From Acholoe squamosa (taxonomy: Eukaryota > Annelida > Polychaeta > Phyllodocida > Polynoidae), in NCBI GenBank assembly GCA_949317995.1, contig OX439043.1:56809339-56873338 (forward strand): a stretch of 64,000 nt of DNA, given 5' to 3'. Under the pieces are notes generated by a model, which was given only the letters and a program-made list of their open reading frames with translations, searched no databases and had not been told where the DNA came from. Below are positions 33,842 through 45,706 of the stretch, piece by piece (positions within the stretch are counted from its first letter, which is position 1; each line of letters opens with the position of its first letter). A program made the position numbers and the translations under genes.

Positions 33842-33990
33842 TTTCATGACATGATGTCATGCAGCCCATGACCCCCCCTCCCCCCTTGTCATGCTTGGTC
33901 ATGGGGAGTGGGACCCCCCCTCTCCCCCTCCTGCATGACGTCATTTGTACACAGCCCCAATATCCCCTGTCATTTTTACGAAAAGTCCTG
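33842..33990. repeat. Repeat with TGTACAAATGACGTCATGC, copy 2
   Basis: On the plus strand it reads GACATGATGTCATGCAG, C-runs, CTTGTCATGCTTGGTCATG, more C-runs, then GCATGACGTCATTTGTACAC. This is the inverse counterpart of 31675-31865. Each end has an ATGACGTCAT-like palindrome, which is also a textbook CRE core, here probably a repeat feature. Confidence 0.65.
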
Positions 33991-35036
33991 TCGATTTGAT
34001 ATAATGTCTTATATCACAAAGCCAGAAAAAGGACCACGTCACCCTGTCGATTTTAGGGTCAAAGCCACAAAGAGAGAAAGACGTACAGAGACAGGGAGAT
34101 TATGATGTAAAAACACAGTTTCCAGCCTATAAGTTTTCATGATCCTCGATTGCAATGTTATCAGATCAAAGTAGTATACCGGCATGCTGTCAATGGGTGT
34201 TTGCTGACGCTCATATCAAACCGCTACTCCATAGCAGTATAGAGGAATAGAACGTTAAACAGATGTGATATGCACAACATACTGTTTTGAGTTAAGGATT
34301 CTTCTAAATAGGAAACTAGTGACATGTTAAATTGTTCAGGTATCAGTCTTTATCAGAAGTACAGCCCAGTAATAATCATCCACCACCTTAACCAGCAGGA
34401 CTACTCCCAGTACACTCTATGAAGTATCATTTAACAGATAGTCTCACCAGGGGGCACCTCAATCAGGTGGCTGTCTGCTAGGAGAGAGGCAGACTGAAGC
34501 AGCTTATCAAGCAGGGTACTAGAAATAAGTACTTTTCCAGGAGGCTAAAAGAAAAACATGAACCATGAATCGTTCCTGACAAGGTGGGGGATGTCTTGGC
34601 TGACAGGTAATAACACGTATGGCATAGAAGGGTTGAACGACATGGAAGGTACTAATGATCGTGTGTTGATGTTTAAAATGATACCATTCCATGAAATGTG
34701 GAAGACATATGGGTGCGTTGGAGATGTGTAAAATATGTCTGGAATCAGTGCTCTGTTACATAAATCTAGCCCTTGGGATGAGACAAGTATTGTAGAGTTG
34801 TTTTACCATTGCATTTAGTACAGGTTAAGGGTTCATTTGATTAACAGAGGCTAGGATAATGAGAAAGGTCTGATAAGAATGTTACTACATGTACTAACAA
34901 AAGGGATTAATCTACTTAGGATACCTAACCAAAGATGTATACATATATTTCATGTTCAAAATTTCCCTTTCATTTGCAATAATATGCATAACAAAATAAA
35001 GTTTAGGTAAGGTTCGTCATATATCGAGAGAAACCA
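33991..35036. other. Intergenic, nothing recognised
   Basis: No exon, array or terminal repeat recognised. Confidence 0.4.
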
Positions 35037-35397
35037 GGAGGGTGTTGCTCCTATAGTAAAAGGAAGAGCTAGCTAAAAATGCCCTCATTTCCAGTCCCTT
35101 CTTTTCATGTAGCTATAACTTGTCCCTTATGTTGCTCACAAGTGGTCATTCAAGTACGGTGCTAAAAAAGGGGGATTTGAGTAGGTACCTAGTTGGGAGA
35201 AGTCAGTCAGTATAATAAACTATGGAGCGTGTGACATGAGTAGGTACCTGGTAGTGCAGCTCTCTCTATTTCAAACAAGGCAGATGACTTTTCAGACAAT
35301 GTTGTGAGTGCAAGTACTTAGGTGAAGCAGTGCACGACTTGTTCAGAAAAGAGGGCACATACTCACAGCTCTTTTTACAATAGGAGCAACACCCTCC
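35037..35397. mobile_element. 361-bp MITE with GGAGGGTGTTGCTCCTAT ends, copy 1
   Basis: Left end GGAGGGTGTTGCTCCTATAG followed by TAAAAGGAAGAGC; right end GAGCTCTTTTTACAATAGGA followed by GCAACACCCTCC in inverse, about 30 bp. A second copy at 42187-42498 shares the interior, including GGGGGATTTGAGTAGGTACC and GTGCAAGTACTTAGGTGAAG. No clear target duplication. Confidence 0.85.
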
Positions 35398-35863
35398 AGG
35401 TGCAATATAGAGGAAGGGAAGGGCTGTTAGGACATCATAGCATATACCCGACCGTTCATAGTGTGCGCCATATCCCCAGGGCATCTCTTCTTGTTTCCAT
35501 TATATTTCTATATGTATAAACGATAACATCTCACCAATCGCCTTCTCGATTACCCTACTAGAGTAGTTGGTTCAGGTATATTAGTTTTATGCTGTATACA
35601 CAACGCAGGTGTGAGATGTTTATTTTACCAAGTTCCTTTTTTTCTCTCTTTATTTACTTTTGGTATGGTGAATAGGGGGTGCATCTGGTTATTTTCTCAG
35701 TGAATAAATATACGTTTACTCTATGTCAATCATAGACTATATTTCAAAGGGCCTTTGGCTGTAGATTCATAGTTATTATTACTTTAAATAGGAAAACAGT
35801 CATGGTTATCATTGTCAGTGTTATGCCTACTATTAATAGCATGGGATTTCAGACCCACCTTCA

Positions 35864-35977
35864 GGGTTGGTCATTTCGTAACTGGTTGTCGTGAGTTTGA
35901 GGGCTGGGGCAAAGGCATTTTCTTGCATCTGTGTGAAATTCCACCACTATACTTGTTTTGAAATAGTGACCACTCCC
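35864..35977. mobile_element. Short Harbinger-type MITE
   Basis: About 114 bp from GGGTTGGTCATTTCG to GAAATAGTGACCACTCCC, followed by TTA. The left three flanking bases are TCA, so the duplication is imperfect. Its interior GTGAGTTTGAGGGCTGGGGC resembles the inverse of the larger copies' core. Confidence 0.55.
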
Positions 35978-35980
35978 TTA

Positions 35981-37828
35981 CACAGGAAGATATTCTTCCA
36001 CTTTCTGAATCTGTTTCCTTTTTTTTCAAAATGGAGTGTAAAGGGAGACTATACATACAAAGTCATGTATTGGAACCTAACCTTTGAATTTGGTATCTAT
36101 TTCGATATAAAATCTGTTAAAACGCACTGAGTCCGAATGGATGCAAGGAGGATCACATCCATCGCTACGACTTCAAATTCCTAAGCTATTGCTATGATAT
36201 TTATGGTACGATTTGAAGGGTCCAGTCGTAGTATGTTAGGAAATGACCTTCAGACATGTAAACGTGCGTATAATGGACTCTCATATGGTGAGTTTACATA
36301 TTATATCTACGAGGAGAGGTATCAATATTTCTCTACCCCAGCGTCAAGGAAAAAGTTAATTGGTTCCTGTCTAGAATTTGACACAGTAAATGATGTCTGT
36401 CAGAGGATACTTGGTACTTGACTCCTGCGTTAGTTACTACACAATGGGAAATCTGTCATTTTTTATACCACCTTGTCATTTACATGCAAGGAACATATAC
36501 GTCAATTTTGATATGTAGACTTCTGCATCAAAATGTATTACCAACAGAAATCCATTTTAGAATTAAGCCCTCTCTGTTGTATGAAATGGACCACTAGGGA
36601 CGCCGCGATGCTAAATATACGTATTACATGGAAATACATGTAGTACAAAAAGAGTACCTTCCTTAGACATGTACATGTATTTCCCCTTTTTAGATACAAA
36701 GCTGTATAATGGCAATGGGTCACCCTGTTGTCAGAATTACATACTACAGAAATATAACCAATAACTGACAACTAATTCTTAGATTCTCATAAATTCTGTT
36801 CTTTTATGAACTAGAAAACCTCAACTAAAAAAACTAAAAATACTGATAGGCTTAGAACTATCCTAGGCCTTGATGCTAATTTTGGGACTCAAACCTTTGT
36901 CATCTATAAAATAGATATCCCCTCATGTATCACTTGTGCCCCCCTTAGAGATTTTAGTATAGCTGTAGCATACCAGTACATTAATTTTGATATCACTAGT
37001 AGAGGTAATCGTGTGAACGTAAGGGACCTAATATCAACCAGGTGTGGAACGTGAGACAGAGACTGATATTAGTTGAGCATACACTCTACCTAAAAGTTAT
37101 GGGTACGTCAGAAATGTGAGTTAGTACCTCCTGGGTCTGGGCCTTGCTTCATCATTGTGTTCACTCATGTGACTTTATACTATTGAACTCCATTACAGTC
37201 ATGTTTGATTAGGGTCTCAATCAATTGACTCTAGACTAGCTAATTGATATTGGCAAATTAAACTCCTAACTAATGAAGTGAATCAAATCCCTTGTCTTTA
37301 TAGCATAATTATAGAAATGTACTTCAAAGTAGTTGCACCAAGAAAGGTAATTCTGTCTATATTGTCCATCCTCGATCCTCACCTCATCCGAGACCTTTTT
37401 TTACCTCCCCCCAAAAGGAACACTTCCTCAGCCTTTGGTGCAAGCATATTCTTTGATTAATTTTTTCCATGAAAATATTAATCGCTGTACCATGCTATGT
37501 TATGGGTATGTATGTGTGTGAGGAGTTGTGGAATATGCATGTATAAGTATCCAATGGGCACTATAGACATGAACCCTTGCACTCAAATTCATGCCCAACC
37601 CCTCTCACCCCCCCCCTTTCCAGCACCCTCCACCCACCCTCTTCCCAGCACCCAGAACTCCATCCCGGTCACGTGACTCCCGTTGATAAACTCCCCGCCC
37701 TAGTTGCCCCTCTCCGTGGGAACCTTGCAGAGGCAGCTTTTCTCACAGTTTCCACTTCTCTTTTTTATGCAAGGGGCATTTGCTATATTCATTTTTTTTG
37801 TCTCACTTTTCACCCCATTGCTCTGGTT
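35981..37828. other. Intergenic, no supported gene
   Basis: The 75-codon frame at 36194-36421 and others show no recognised domain. No terminal-repeat pair was recognised. Confidence 0.4.
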
Positions 37829-37833
37829 GTGTG

Positions 37834-37956
37834 CAGGGGCGGATCCAGGGGGGGGGGGGCTAGGGGGCACACAGCCCGAAAACCCACTTGTGCCCCCCTA
37901 GACCAAATTTTCTTGGCTGTGCCCCCCCTAGACCACCCCTTCTGGATCCGCCCCTG
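37834..37956. mobile_element. 123-bp MITE with CAGGGGCGGATCCAG ends and 5-bp duplication
   Basis: Left end CAGGGGCGGATCCAG and right end CTGGATCCGCCCCTG are perfect complements. GTGTG is duplicated on both sides (37829-37833 and 37957-37961). Inside, CCCCCCTAGACCA occurs twice. It is very compact and looks recently inserted because its ends and duplication are perfect. CAGGGGCGGATCCAG-type ends are common in invertebrate genomes; the superfamily is not fixed by the sequence alone. Confidence 0.9.
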
Positions 37957-37961
37957 GTGTG

Positions 37962-39948
37962 GGCATATTTTGGGATGTTATGAGTTGTGACGAACCCATG
38001 GTGATGGCTGGTATTGGGATAAGGCTGAATGACATTTTATTGAGGGGAGGAGCCTCATTGGTACTAGCTGGGGAATGGTGTCTTCTGATAAGGTCTGTCA
38101 TTTCACCCAGTGCTGTCAATCACTTCTACATAGCAGTAGGGAGCAGTTAGGCTGCTATTCAGGCTTGCCTTTGTAGAAGTCATGTTGCACACATCATGAT
38201 TAGAACAAGACTTGCCCAAGTCTGTAGTGATTATTGTCAGACATCTGTCATTTAACTCAGGGATTCAATAAAAGGTTTTGGCTTTAAGTTTTATATGATT
38301 CTATTTTGTAAGGAATCTGACACGCCAGCTGAGTGGGGTGGGGGCACCAGGGGTAGGGCGATGCACAACTGCCATCTGCATAAAGAACCGCTATCTGTAG
38401 TACATTTGTACTACAGGGGCTGATCATCCAACCACTATCTGTAAAACAAAGGGAAAGTGGATGAGGGGGGTGGGTGGTCATTATAGATTATAATTACGCG
38501 TCATTGTATGTAAAAGGATAGATTCGCACCCATTGTTACCTCCCTCAATGTCTGTAGGACACCCTACTCATGCTGATCGTCACATATTTCTTTTTATACA
38601 TTAGTCGAGATCTTTTGCCAATTCTGCATTTCAATATATTCCTTTCCAAACACTATGTTTATTTTCTCGGTCTGCCCTGCCCTCTATAAAGAAGCCCCAG
38701 ACCTTGGTCAGTGTCAGTGTTATATAGCTAAGTGATCTACCACAGGGCAGGGTGATGTCTAGTATGGTTTCAGGTAGACTTTGCTGAAGGTGTTTGGAAG
38801 ATGTGGTAGATGTGTCCATGTGTTAGGTGTCAGACTGGTTCTTCCTCCCACCTGTCCCCATTCCTTATCCCCTTGCCACAGCTAGATACCTCTCATTATT
38901 GTCCAAACAGGTAAACAGAGATAAAACACACCTGGGTTACATAGGTTCACCAATGTTTCAATTTCAATACATTGCAGAATTAAATGCATCTAACGTTGAT
39001 GTGCAGACGTTTTCAAGTGATATTGTTTAATAATGAAAAGTAATCAAAATGTGTAATTAAAATGTGTATGTTATATTGAATACGTAGAGTTAATGAGTTA
39101 TGCCTTTTTAAGTACTTTCTGAATGGTAAATGTAAAATCCCATCCATAGTTTTGGGTAATATTTTTGTATAGACAATAGATAAAACAAAATAAAAAAAAT
39201 CTTACAACTTTGCTTGCTCACGATAGGAAATAGGAAGTTCAGGATTAACTGTTGCACTCAAGATTACACTTTGGGTAGGTTCTTCTACATTTAATACTAA
39301 GATGCATTTTTTAAGGACATAATATATTATTGTAATTCTGCTAACCAGTACAATAGGAAAACACTACTATAAAGCCCTGTTTTAATATAAGTGGCTCATA
39401 CTTTATGTATGAACTCAGTATGGTAATAGCGGACTTCCACCCTCAGACTGCAAATTAGGATGATAACCAACCATTTTGGCGGGACAATAACATTACATTG
39501 AGATAATCATGCACAGTCAAATCAACAGACAAAACTGCAGTACAGGGGGACAAAAAAAGGATATGGCAGTTCCACTAATGTGTAGGACAAACGATAATAA
39601 ACACGACAAAAGTATGATCCGGTAAAAGTATTTACTTAAGTCATGACATAGAATATATTTGCAATGTAAAGACCTGTGCCTGCTGGTTAGTGTCATCAGG
39701 ATATTTACACAACAACCACAGAGGGTTATTACTGTCATAGAATGGATGAAATTATAAAGATTAGTGGATATGTAGGGAACAACATGTGTAAGTAGCCTCT
39801 CTACAAGGTTAGGTACTTCTCCTAGCCACTGTGTGTCTGTATATCACGGGTATATCCTCAGAACCTTCATGAAGTCGCGTACATAAATCTGAATAAAATT
39901 ATTTTTCATGACAAAAATATTTTCTTCTGTTATATTGTGATAATCCTC
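37962..39948. other. Intergenic, two CTATCTGTA motifs
   Basis: No gene recognised. CCGCTATCTGTA at 38388-38399 and CCACTATCTGTA near 38430 match the arm of the hairpin at 18380-18426, so a piece of the same repeat family is present. Confidence 0.4.
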
Positions 39949-41378
39949 ATAATAGAGCATGAGCTAGGGCAGTTATCGGTACCAATGTTGGTGAATAACC
40001 AGACATTATTTTGGGACAAGTACATGCCCAGGGACCCCTATTCACTTTGCTAGACATCTGGGTCACCCAGCTAAGCTCTGATATCCTCCAAAATGGACTG
40101 TAATCCTTTGTTTTACCTTTGTTTCATAAATAGCTGCCCTAACATCCTAATTAGAGGCATAAAACTAGAAGCAAATTGAAGTTAAAACAGAACTATTCAC
40201 TTTACACTCATCCATTGATAACCACCTCATTTGCATATTTTGCGTAATCCTTCAAATATTGTGTTTTAATATATTATTCAATGTCTTTTAATGCAGTATT
40301 CAAAACTCAAAGATATTCCAGTTACAATTTCAATTTTGGACACACATAATACAACCTGGCTTGGCAATCAACTCAAGCAACCTCCAAAATAAAAGGGTTA
40401 TCTCAATGATAAGAAAAGCATGACAATATGTCATCTGTATCATTTGATGAATGGCTATTAACATCTTTGGCAGCGATTCTATATGAGTCATAGTGTGCAA
40501 TGTATTGTTTACACTTAAAACATTCTTCATTTTGCAAAATGCAACTATCATCAAAACCATTACTTATCACAGCAGACCAATTCAGCTACTAATTATCACT
40601 GTCAGAACTTTCAACGTTCTCATCATCCTTCTACTTTATATCATTACATGTTATCATTTTACATACTTCTATGCAAGGGCATATCAATCTGCAGGCATGG
40701 ACATTCTGGTAATTAGCATACCCTCTTATTTATTTACATGGCATGATTTCCAGAATAGTGTCTGGTACAGGCTTTCCACTAATCTAGGAGATAGCTAGAT
40801 GACCATTACCATCATATTCCTAACCATTGTTGGCTGGTGAGGGGAATATTAATCTTGGGTTGAGCACTTTGTTTCTATAATTCTAACTCGGTAGTTTGCT
40901 TGCAATACATGCTTGTTGTTAGTGGCAAACATGGTGGCAGCTGAGCAGATTCAACTTTTTCTACCTTTACTCTGAAGATCTGGTACTGTAACTCATTTGT
41001 GGATGTGATGGCTGCCCCGACTTCTGTATTTAGGTTGTAATTTACTTCTCATTCCATTCCTAGGTTTGTAAATTTAAGCTGAAGTGAAACTTCTTCCAGG
41101 AGCCACAGTGCAGATATCTTTCCCTGTCCAGCAAATGTACTGACAGTGTCACATCCTGTGTAGGAATGCAGGCCGATTAAACTTTGACACATTGCATTTC
41201 CTAGTATAATTTCCAAGCTCAGTCATGTTGATGTACCTTGTCCCAGTCTGTGTTCCACATTCTCAATAGAGATCGCAGTCTATCTCCTTGTAATGTGCCA
41301 AACAGAGAACAAATACATCTGTGTCATCTGACACAATGACCATTGACATGTTGTGTGATTCATATTTGACATGAAGGT

Positions 41379-41844
41379 CAGGCCCGTAGCTAGACCTCAC
41401 TGTGGCGAGGGGCTCAAATTCTTAAGGTGAAACTCCGTAGAAATATGTGGGCACCGCGAAGCAGTGCAATTCGCAAGTGAAGGGCAGCGCCAAGACTAGG
41501 GGGTTCCGTCGTCATGTCTCCCCATGAAAATTTTGAAAAAAAGGATGCCAAATGGGTGATTATGGAGTCTGACCGCCTGTTAGTTCCACACAACCCTTAT
41601 GAGTTCCACCCTTTTAGATCCAAATTTCACCCTTCAAGAGTCACCCCAAGCATTACTCAAAAGCAAAAGAGTTCTGCTCAATGTAGACCTTTCCTTCGAA
41701 TTCCACACACCCACATCAAAATATTTTCACTCCCTTCAAAAAATTGTGTCGCAGAAAAAGAAATCTTGGAGGATGGAACTCCACAGAATTTTGCTCCTGG
41801 GGGGAGGGCTCAATCACCCTGAGCTCCCCCCGGCTACGGGCCTG
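41379..41844. mobile_element. 466-bp MITE with CAGGCCCGTAGC ends, nested
   Basis: Left end CAGGCCCGTAGCTAG, right end CGGCTACGGGCCTG in inverse. Flanks are AAGGT and AAGGA, an imperfect 5-bp duplication like those of the two CAGGGG elements. The plus strand has overlapping open frames (41514-41822 and 41599-41853) with no recognised domain. Confidence 0.75.
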
Positions 41845-42186
41845 AAGGACTAACCGCATGTCTGCTTCCTCAACAAGGGTTAGCTAGTTTGTTCTCTGCA
41901 GTCCGCATACAGTTCATTCTCTCACTTTGAGGATACTGAAGTCCGTGTAAAAAAAACATGAATGATCACTCTAACACACATCAGTGTAGCATAGATCCTA
42001 GTTGCATGGAACTTTGTGACAGAATACGGAATCTTCTCATAAGTAAGATAGTTGGACAAGGCTTGTTTTAAGTATATTTGTACAATTTGCAGTAACAAAG
42101 ATCAAATACACGAATAATATTTAGGATGTAGGGTGATAACCTATGTTTCAGTCTATACAAAACGTTTTCCTCCTCTCAGGATGGTG

Positions 42187-42498
42187 TTGCTCCTATAGTA
42201 AAAGGAAGAGCTGGCTAAAATGCCCTTGTTTCCAGTCCTTTCTTTTCATGTAGCTATAACTTGTCCCTTTTGTTGCTCACAAGTGGTCATTTAAGTATGG
42301 TGCTAAAAAAGGGGGATTTGAGTAGGTACCTAGTTGGGAGAAGTCAGTCAGTATAATAAACTATAGAGCGTGTGACATGAGTAGGTACCTGGTAGGTGAC
42401 TTTTCAGACTAATGTGGTGAGTGCAAGTACTTAGGTGAAGCAGTGCACAACTTGTTTAGAAAAGAGGGCACATACTCACAGGAGCAACACCCTCCAGG
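42187..42498. mobile_element. MITE with GGTGTTGCTCCTATAG ends, copy 2, nested
   Basis: Left end GATGGTGTTGCTCCTATAGT (one mismatch to copy 1) and a shortened right end AGGAGCAACACCCTCC. Relative to copy 1 it lacks about 30 bases before CAGATGACTTTTC and the GCTCTTTTTACAAT part of the right end. It lies within the 39.9-42.9 kb element. Confidence 0.8.
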
Positions 42499-43269
42499 CC
42501 ATTAGGTACTGCAGATTTTATTGCAGGTCCACATTGAATTTGATGGTACCAAATACCTCAATATTATCATTAATGGAAAACAATAATCAACTCACTATTT
42601 TAATCATTTAATTGTTACAACCCTAACAAAGGGTTATGGTAACAAAACATGGTCCAATTCGCAAGCTAAATTTTTTTTAGCTGCCAGTCCCAACATGAGA
42701 GCCAGACACCCATTTTCAGCAGTGATTTAGCCAGCAAAAGCCGATGTCCAACGAGTTTTTGTATCGACTGATGTTTTGCAGCTAAGCTTGGCAACCAAGA
42801 TGTCTAGCAAAGTGATTTGGAGTCCTCAGACATGTCCCAAAGCAAAAATCATGGTCAGATTTATTCACCCCAATTGGTAATGTTGGGCCATTTTCGAGGC
42901 CCTAGCTCATGCTCTATTATCTAGGGACTGGCACAGTGTTGCCCCTGACTTGACCAGGGCACACTTTGGTACTCTGTCTACTAGTAGCTAATGTCTAGCA
43001 CTCTTGGACTTCGATTCAGCCCTATATGATAGACTGCTATCTTAGATGTGTTCCAAATGAAGTGTGGCCAGTATTTTGGAGAATGAACATTTCATTCAAT
43101 AAAGATTATCTGGTCATAGGGTATAGAGACTTATAGGGGAACAGGGGGTTCACAACTCTGATAGAAAACAATGCCTTGTAGACGACCTTCTAGAATAGTC
43201 CCCCCTTTTGCAAAAAGCATGTTTGAAAGCCCTTCTCAACCGAGCCACAGGTCTTAAACGTTTCATCCG

Positions 43270-43335
43270 GGCACTTGGTCTGCAACTACAGGGCGACGCC
43301 ATCTTTGTTTACCAAGGTCCATTACGAGGCTGCGT
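43270..43335 (-). promoter_or_regulatory. AAAGATGGCGTC translation-start or YY1-like site
   Basis: On the minus strand AAAGATGGCGTCG (ATG at 43302-43300) lies in a small CpG-bearing patch. It resembles the TISU/YY1 consensus (SAASATGGCGGC) that marks short 5' leaders of some animal genes. The frame closes after about 15 codons and no convincing splice donor was seen, so a first exon is only a possibility. Confidence 0.25.
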
Positions 43336-43339
43336 CTGC

Positions 43340-45439
43340 GCGGTGGCCACTTACTAGAGAACACACCTACATAAAACACGATGTGAAGTTTCCCATTGTG
43401 TCAATATTTGGGTGTCCTTTCACTCTAATCCACCAGGATCGCTGCTAGATCCCCTGTACGTGTCAGTATGAATTTAAGATTGTATCAAGATCTGATCTTT
43501 CAGACTGTGGAGTGTTTTTCCTGCCATCAGATTAACTGTGTCCCTGCTTCTCCTGATAATGTTCCTTCTGTGCGATATAGAGGTGGGTCTTGTGTAGGAA
43601 ATTTGCTGTTTGGATTGTGGTAAAAAAAATATAGTTATTTTCAAAAGATGTATCATTTTCAGGTAGGATTAGCTTGCATTTGTACCGTTCCACTTTGCTC
43701 TGTACTTCTCTTCATCATCTCAGGTCTTTCTACTCACATATTATTTCATTATTTAGACACAAAGAATCATTCATTTCATTCATCTACTTTTCGAACAAAC
43801 CTGCTCGTAGGGATATCCAGTTTCTGGGCGGAGTCCGTTAAGAGCACGGACCTATATTTTTCTAGATATTCTTGACATTTCTCCATTTCTCCTTAAGCTT
43901 TTCATCTGGGACTCTTTATATTCATCAGACATTATTTTTAAAGGATGTCAAACATGAAAGTACCTTGAAGAATGGCAGTATTGTAAATGAATGAAGATAG
44001 ATAAACACTAAGTCTGAACTTGTTTAAAATATTACAGTCTCCAGGTTGGAATAATGGATTTTCAACTTCTAATCGCAGCAGTCTAAATACGACAGGGAAG
44101 ACAGCTACTAAAGATCTAAACAAAATTATTCTTAAACTGAATCATTACAAATAGCAAACAAGATATAGTTAAAACGCTTTCTTCTCTTATGCTCCTATCC
44201 CTTCTTCCATGCACTTATGTCAAGTTGTAGGGGCTTCAAACCACACTCAGCCTCACCACTCACACCCTTACCCTTACACATGGTCTAACAAAACACTTGC
44301 AGGATCTAACAAAACACTTGCAGTTTTATGCTGACCAGAGCAATGGCAGCATTGTAACTAAGACACTTTGTAATTCCTGGGATGTAATGCTACTTATAAG
44401 ACTTAGGTGTATATCTCCTAAAATTAGCAGCACATCTGGGGGACAAGATGGTAGCTTACAGAGATTTACTAGTTTTAGCATTATGCCCATCACATGTATA
44501 TGTATAGAAGAACAAATCAAGCAGACCCCACTTGGGTGTGTGCTAGCGTTACTGTAACAACACCTTAGGCTTGGCACCCGATAGTGTTACGATGAAGGTA
44601 TATTTACTGACATATCTCTACTTCTACCCCTTTTGATATGGCATGCTATTCGCGGACAAAATGATGTTTTTTTTTCTGTTCGTAGGGACATACATAAATA
44701 TCGAACAAAGTCAATTGAATCAGAATCTAATATGTTTAATGAAAAACCGTGTTGTCATCTTCTGGGACTAACTCATTCGTTTCATGACCCACCCCTTCTG
44801 AATTGATGTGAATTGACCAGCAAGCAATTCACGGTTGGCATGGAAATTTGTATCAGAATTAGCTAACTTCCAGCACTCATCCTTGGTGCTGGAAATGTGT
44901 TAGAGATACTCAGAGTCATAACTATTATATGAATACTTTACCTGCAATCTTAGCCTAAGGAAATCAAGTAAAATTACTTGTTGAGCCAGGCCAGCCAGGT
45001 CCAAAGATAAATTATGTTAACTCCCTGAAAGACACCTCTTGGCTATATTCAACACCATGGCAGGCCGAATGTTAATTGTAGGCAACACCATGTAATCTCT
45101 TTGTTATAGACTTTCAGTACAGGCTTTTCAAAGACGATATATGGCAACTTTCACATGTTATATAATTATGCTACCCAACTGACCCTCCATAGTAAACCCT
45201 GACTGGTAGATTGCCTCATCTGGGCAAACAATCAGTAGGTGAAGCCCCTCAGTAGGCCCTCTCCAGGTTCCATCAGGGTTTATTATCCTGTTACAGAATG
45301 CTCCCTATCTCGGGAGGCTTCATTAAATAGGTACTCAGGTCTACTCCACATACCATAGACTAAGTAATTTACACATAAGTGTATTTATAGGAGGTCTCCT
45401 TGATACAAGTTGTATCCTTCATAGACTCTCATGGTCCTT

Positions 45440-45440
<1 letters not shown>
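43340..45440. other. Intergenic, nothing recognised
   Basis: Short frames on both strands without domains; no terminal repeats recognised. Confidence 0.4.
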
Positions 45441-45500
<60 letters not shown>

Positions 45501-45501
45501 G
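45441..45501. repeat. (GA)n microsatellite followed by a G-run
   Basis: About 25 AG units followed by 11 guanines. The frame across it reads Arg-Glu repeats and is not a gene. Confidence 0.97.
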
Positions 45502-45681
45502 AGTTATTTCTACTTCATACCCAATACGACCCAAGAATTCATCTTCAATGGAAAAATTATTTTGACAGGATATGAGATATCAGATGCCTGAAAATATGAG
45601 ATAATACATTTTTAATGCCTATCCTTTATAATGATCTATTGAAATTATCCTCAGATGCCCAGAATTAAAGTAGCTTTTATT

Positions 45682-45706
45682 AAAAAAAAAAAAAAAAAAA
45701 AAAAAA
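45682..45706. repeat. Poly(A) tract
   Basis: Twenty-five adenines. It could be the tail of a retroposed copy, but no target duplication or source sequence was recognised to its left. Confidence 0.8.

Larger units (their letters stand above)
39949..42920. mobile_element. 3-kb element with long inverted ends, uncharacterised
   Basis: Both ends begin ATAATAGAGCATGAGCTAGG from the outside, a perfect 20-base match that continues as GC. Inverted similarity then runs on, with gaps, through GGTGAATAA, TTTTGGGACA and CACTTTGCTAGACATCT, about 120-135 bp in total (39949-40075 against 42790-42920). The right side reads outward as GCTCTATTAT. No transposase frame was recognised: the 101-codon plus frame at 40493-40798 is hydrophobic but unremarkable. 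Two smaller MITEs lie inside (41379-41844 and 42187-42498). No target duplication was resolved. Superfamily unknown. Confidence 0.7.

Noticed and set aside
40493-40798. 101-codon hydrophobic ORF as a membrane protein
   Set aside because: A+T-rich sequence readily encodes Ile/Leu/Phe/Tyr runs; there is no recognisable family and it lies in a transposon body.
45400-45591. Arg-Glu repeat ORF
   Set aside because: Translation of the (GA)n microsatellite.
45682-45706. Processed pseudogene tail
   Set aside because: No recognisable coding remnant or target duplication was seen beside the poly(A) tract.
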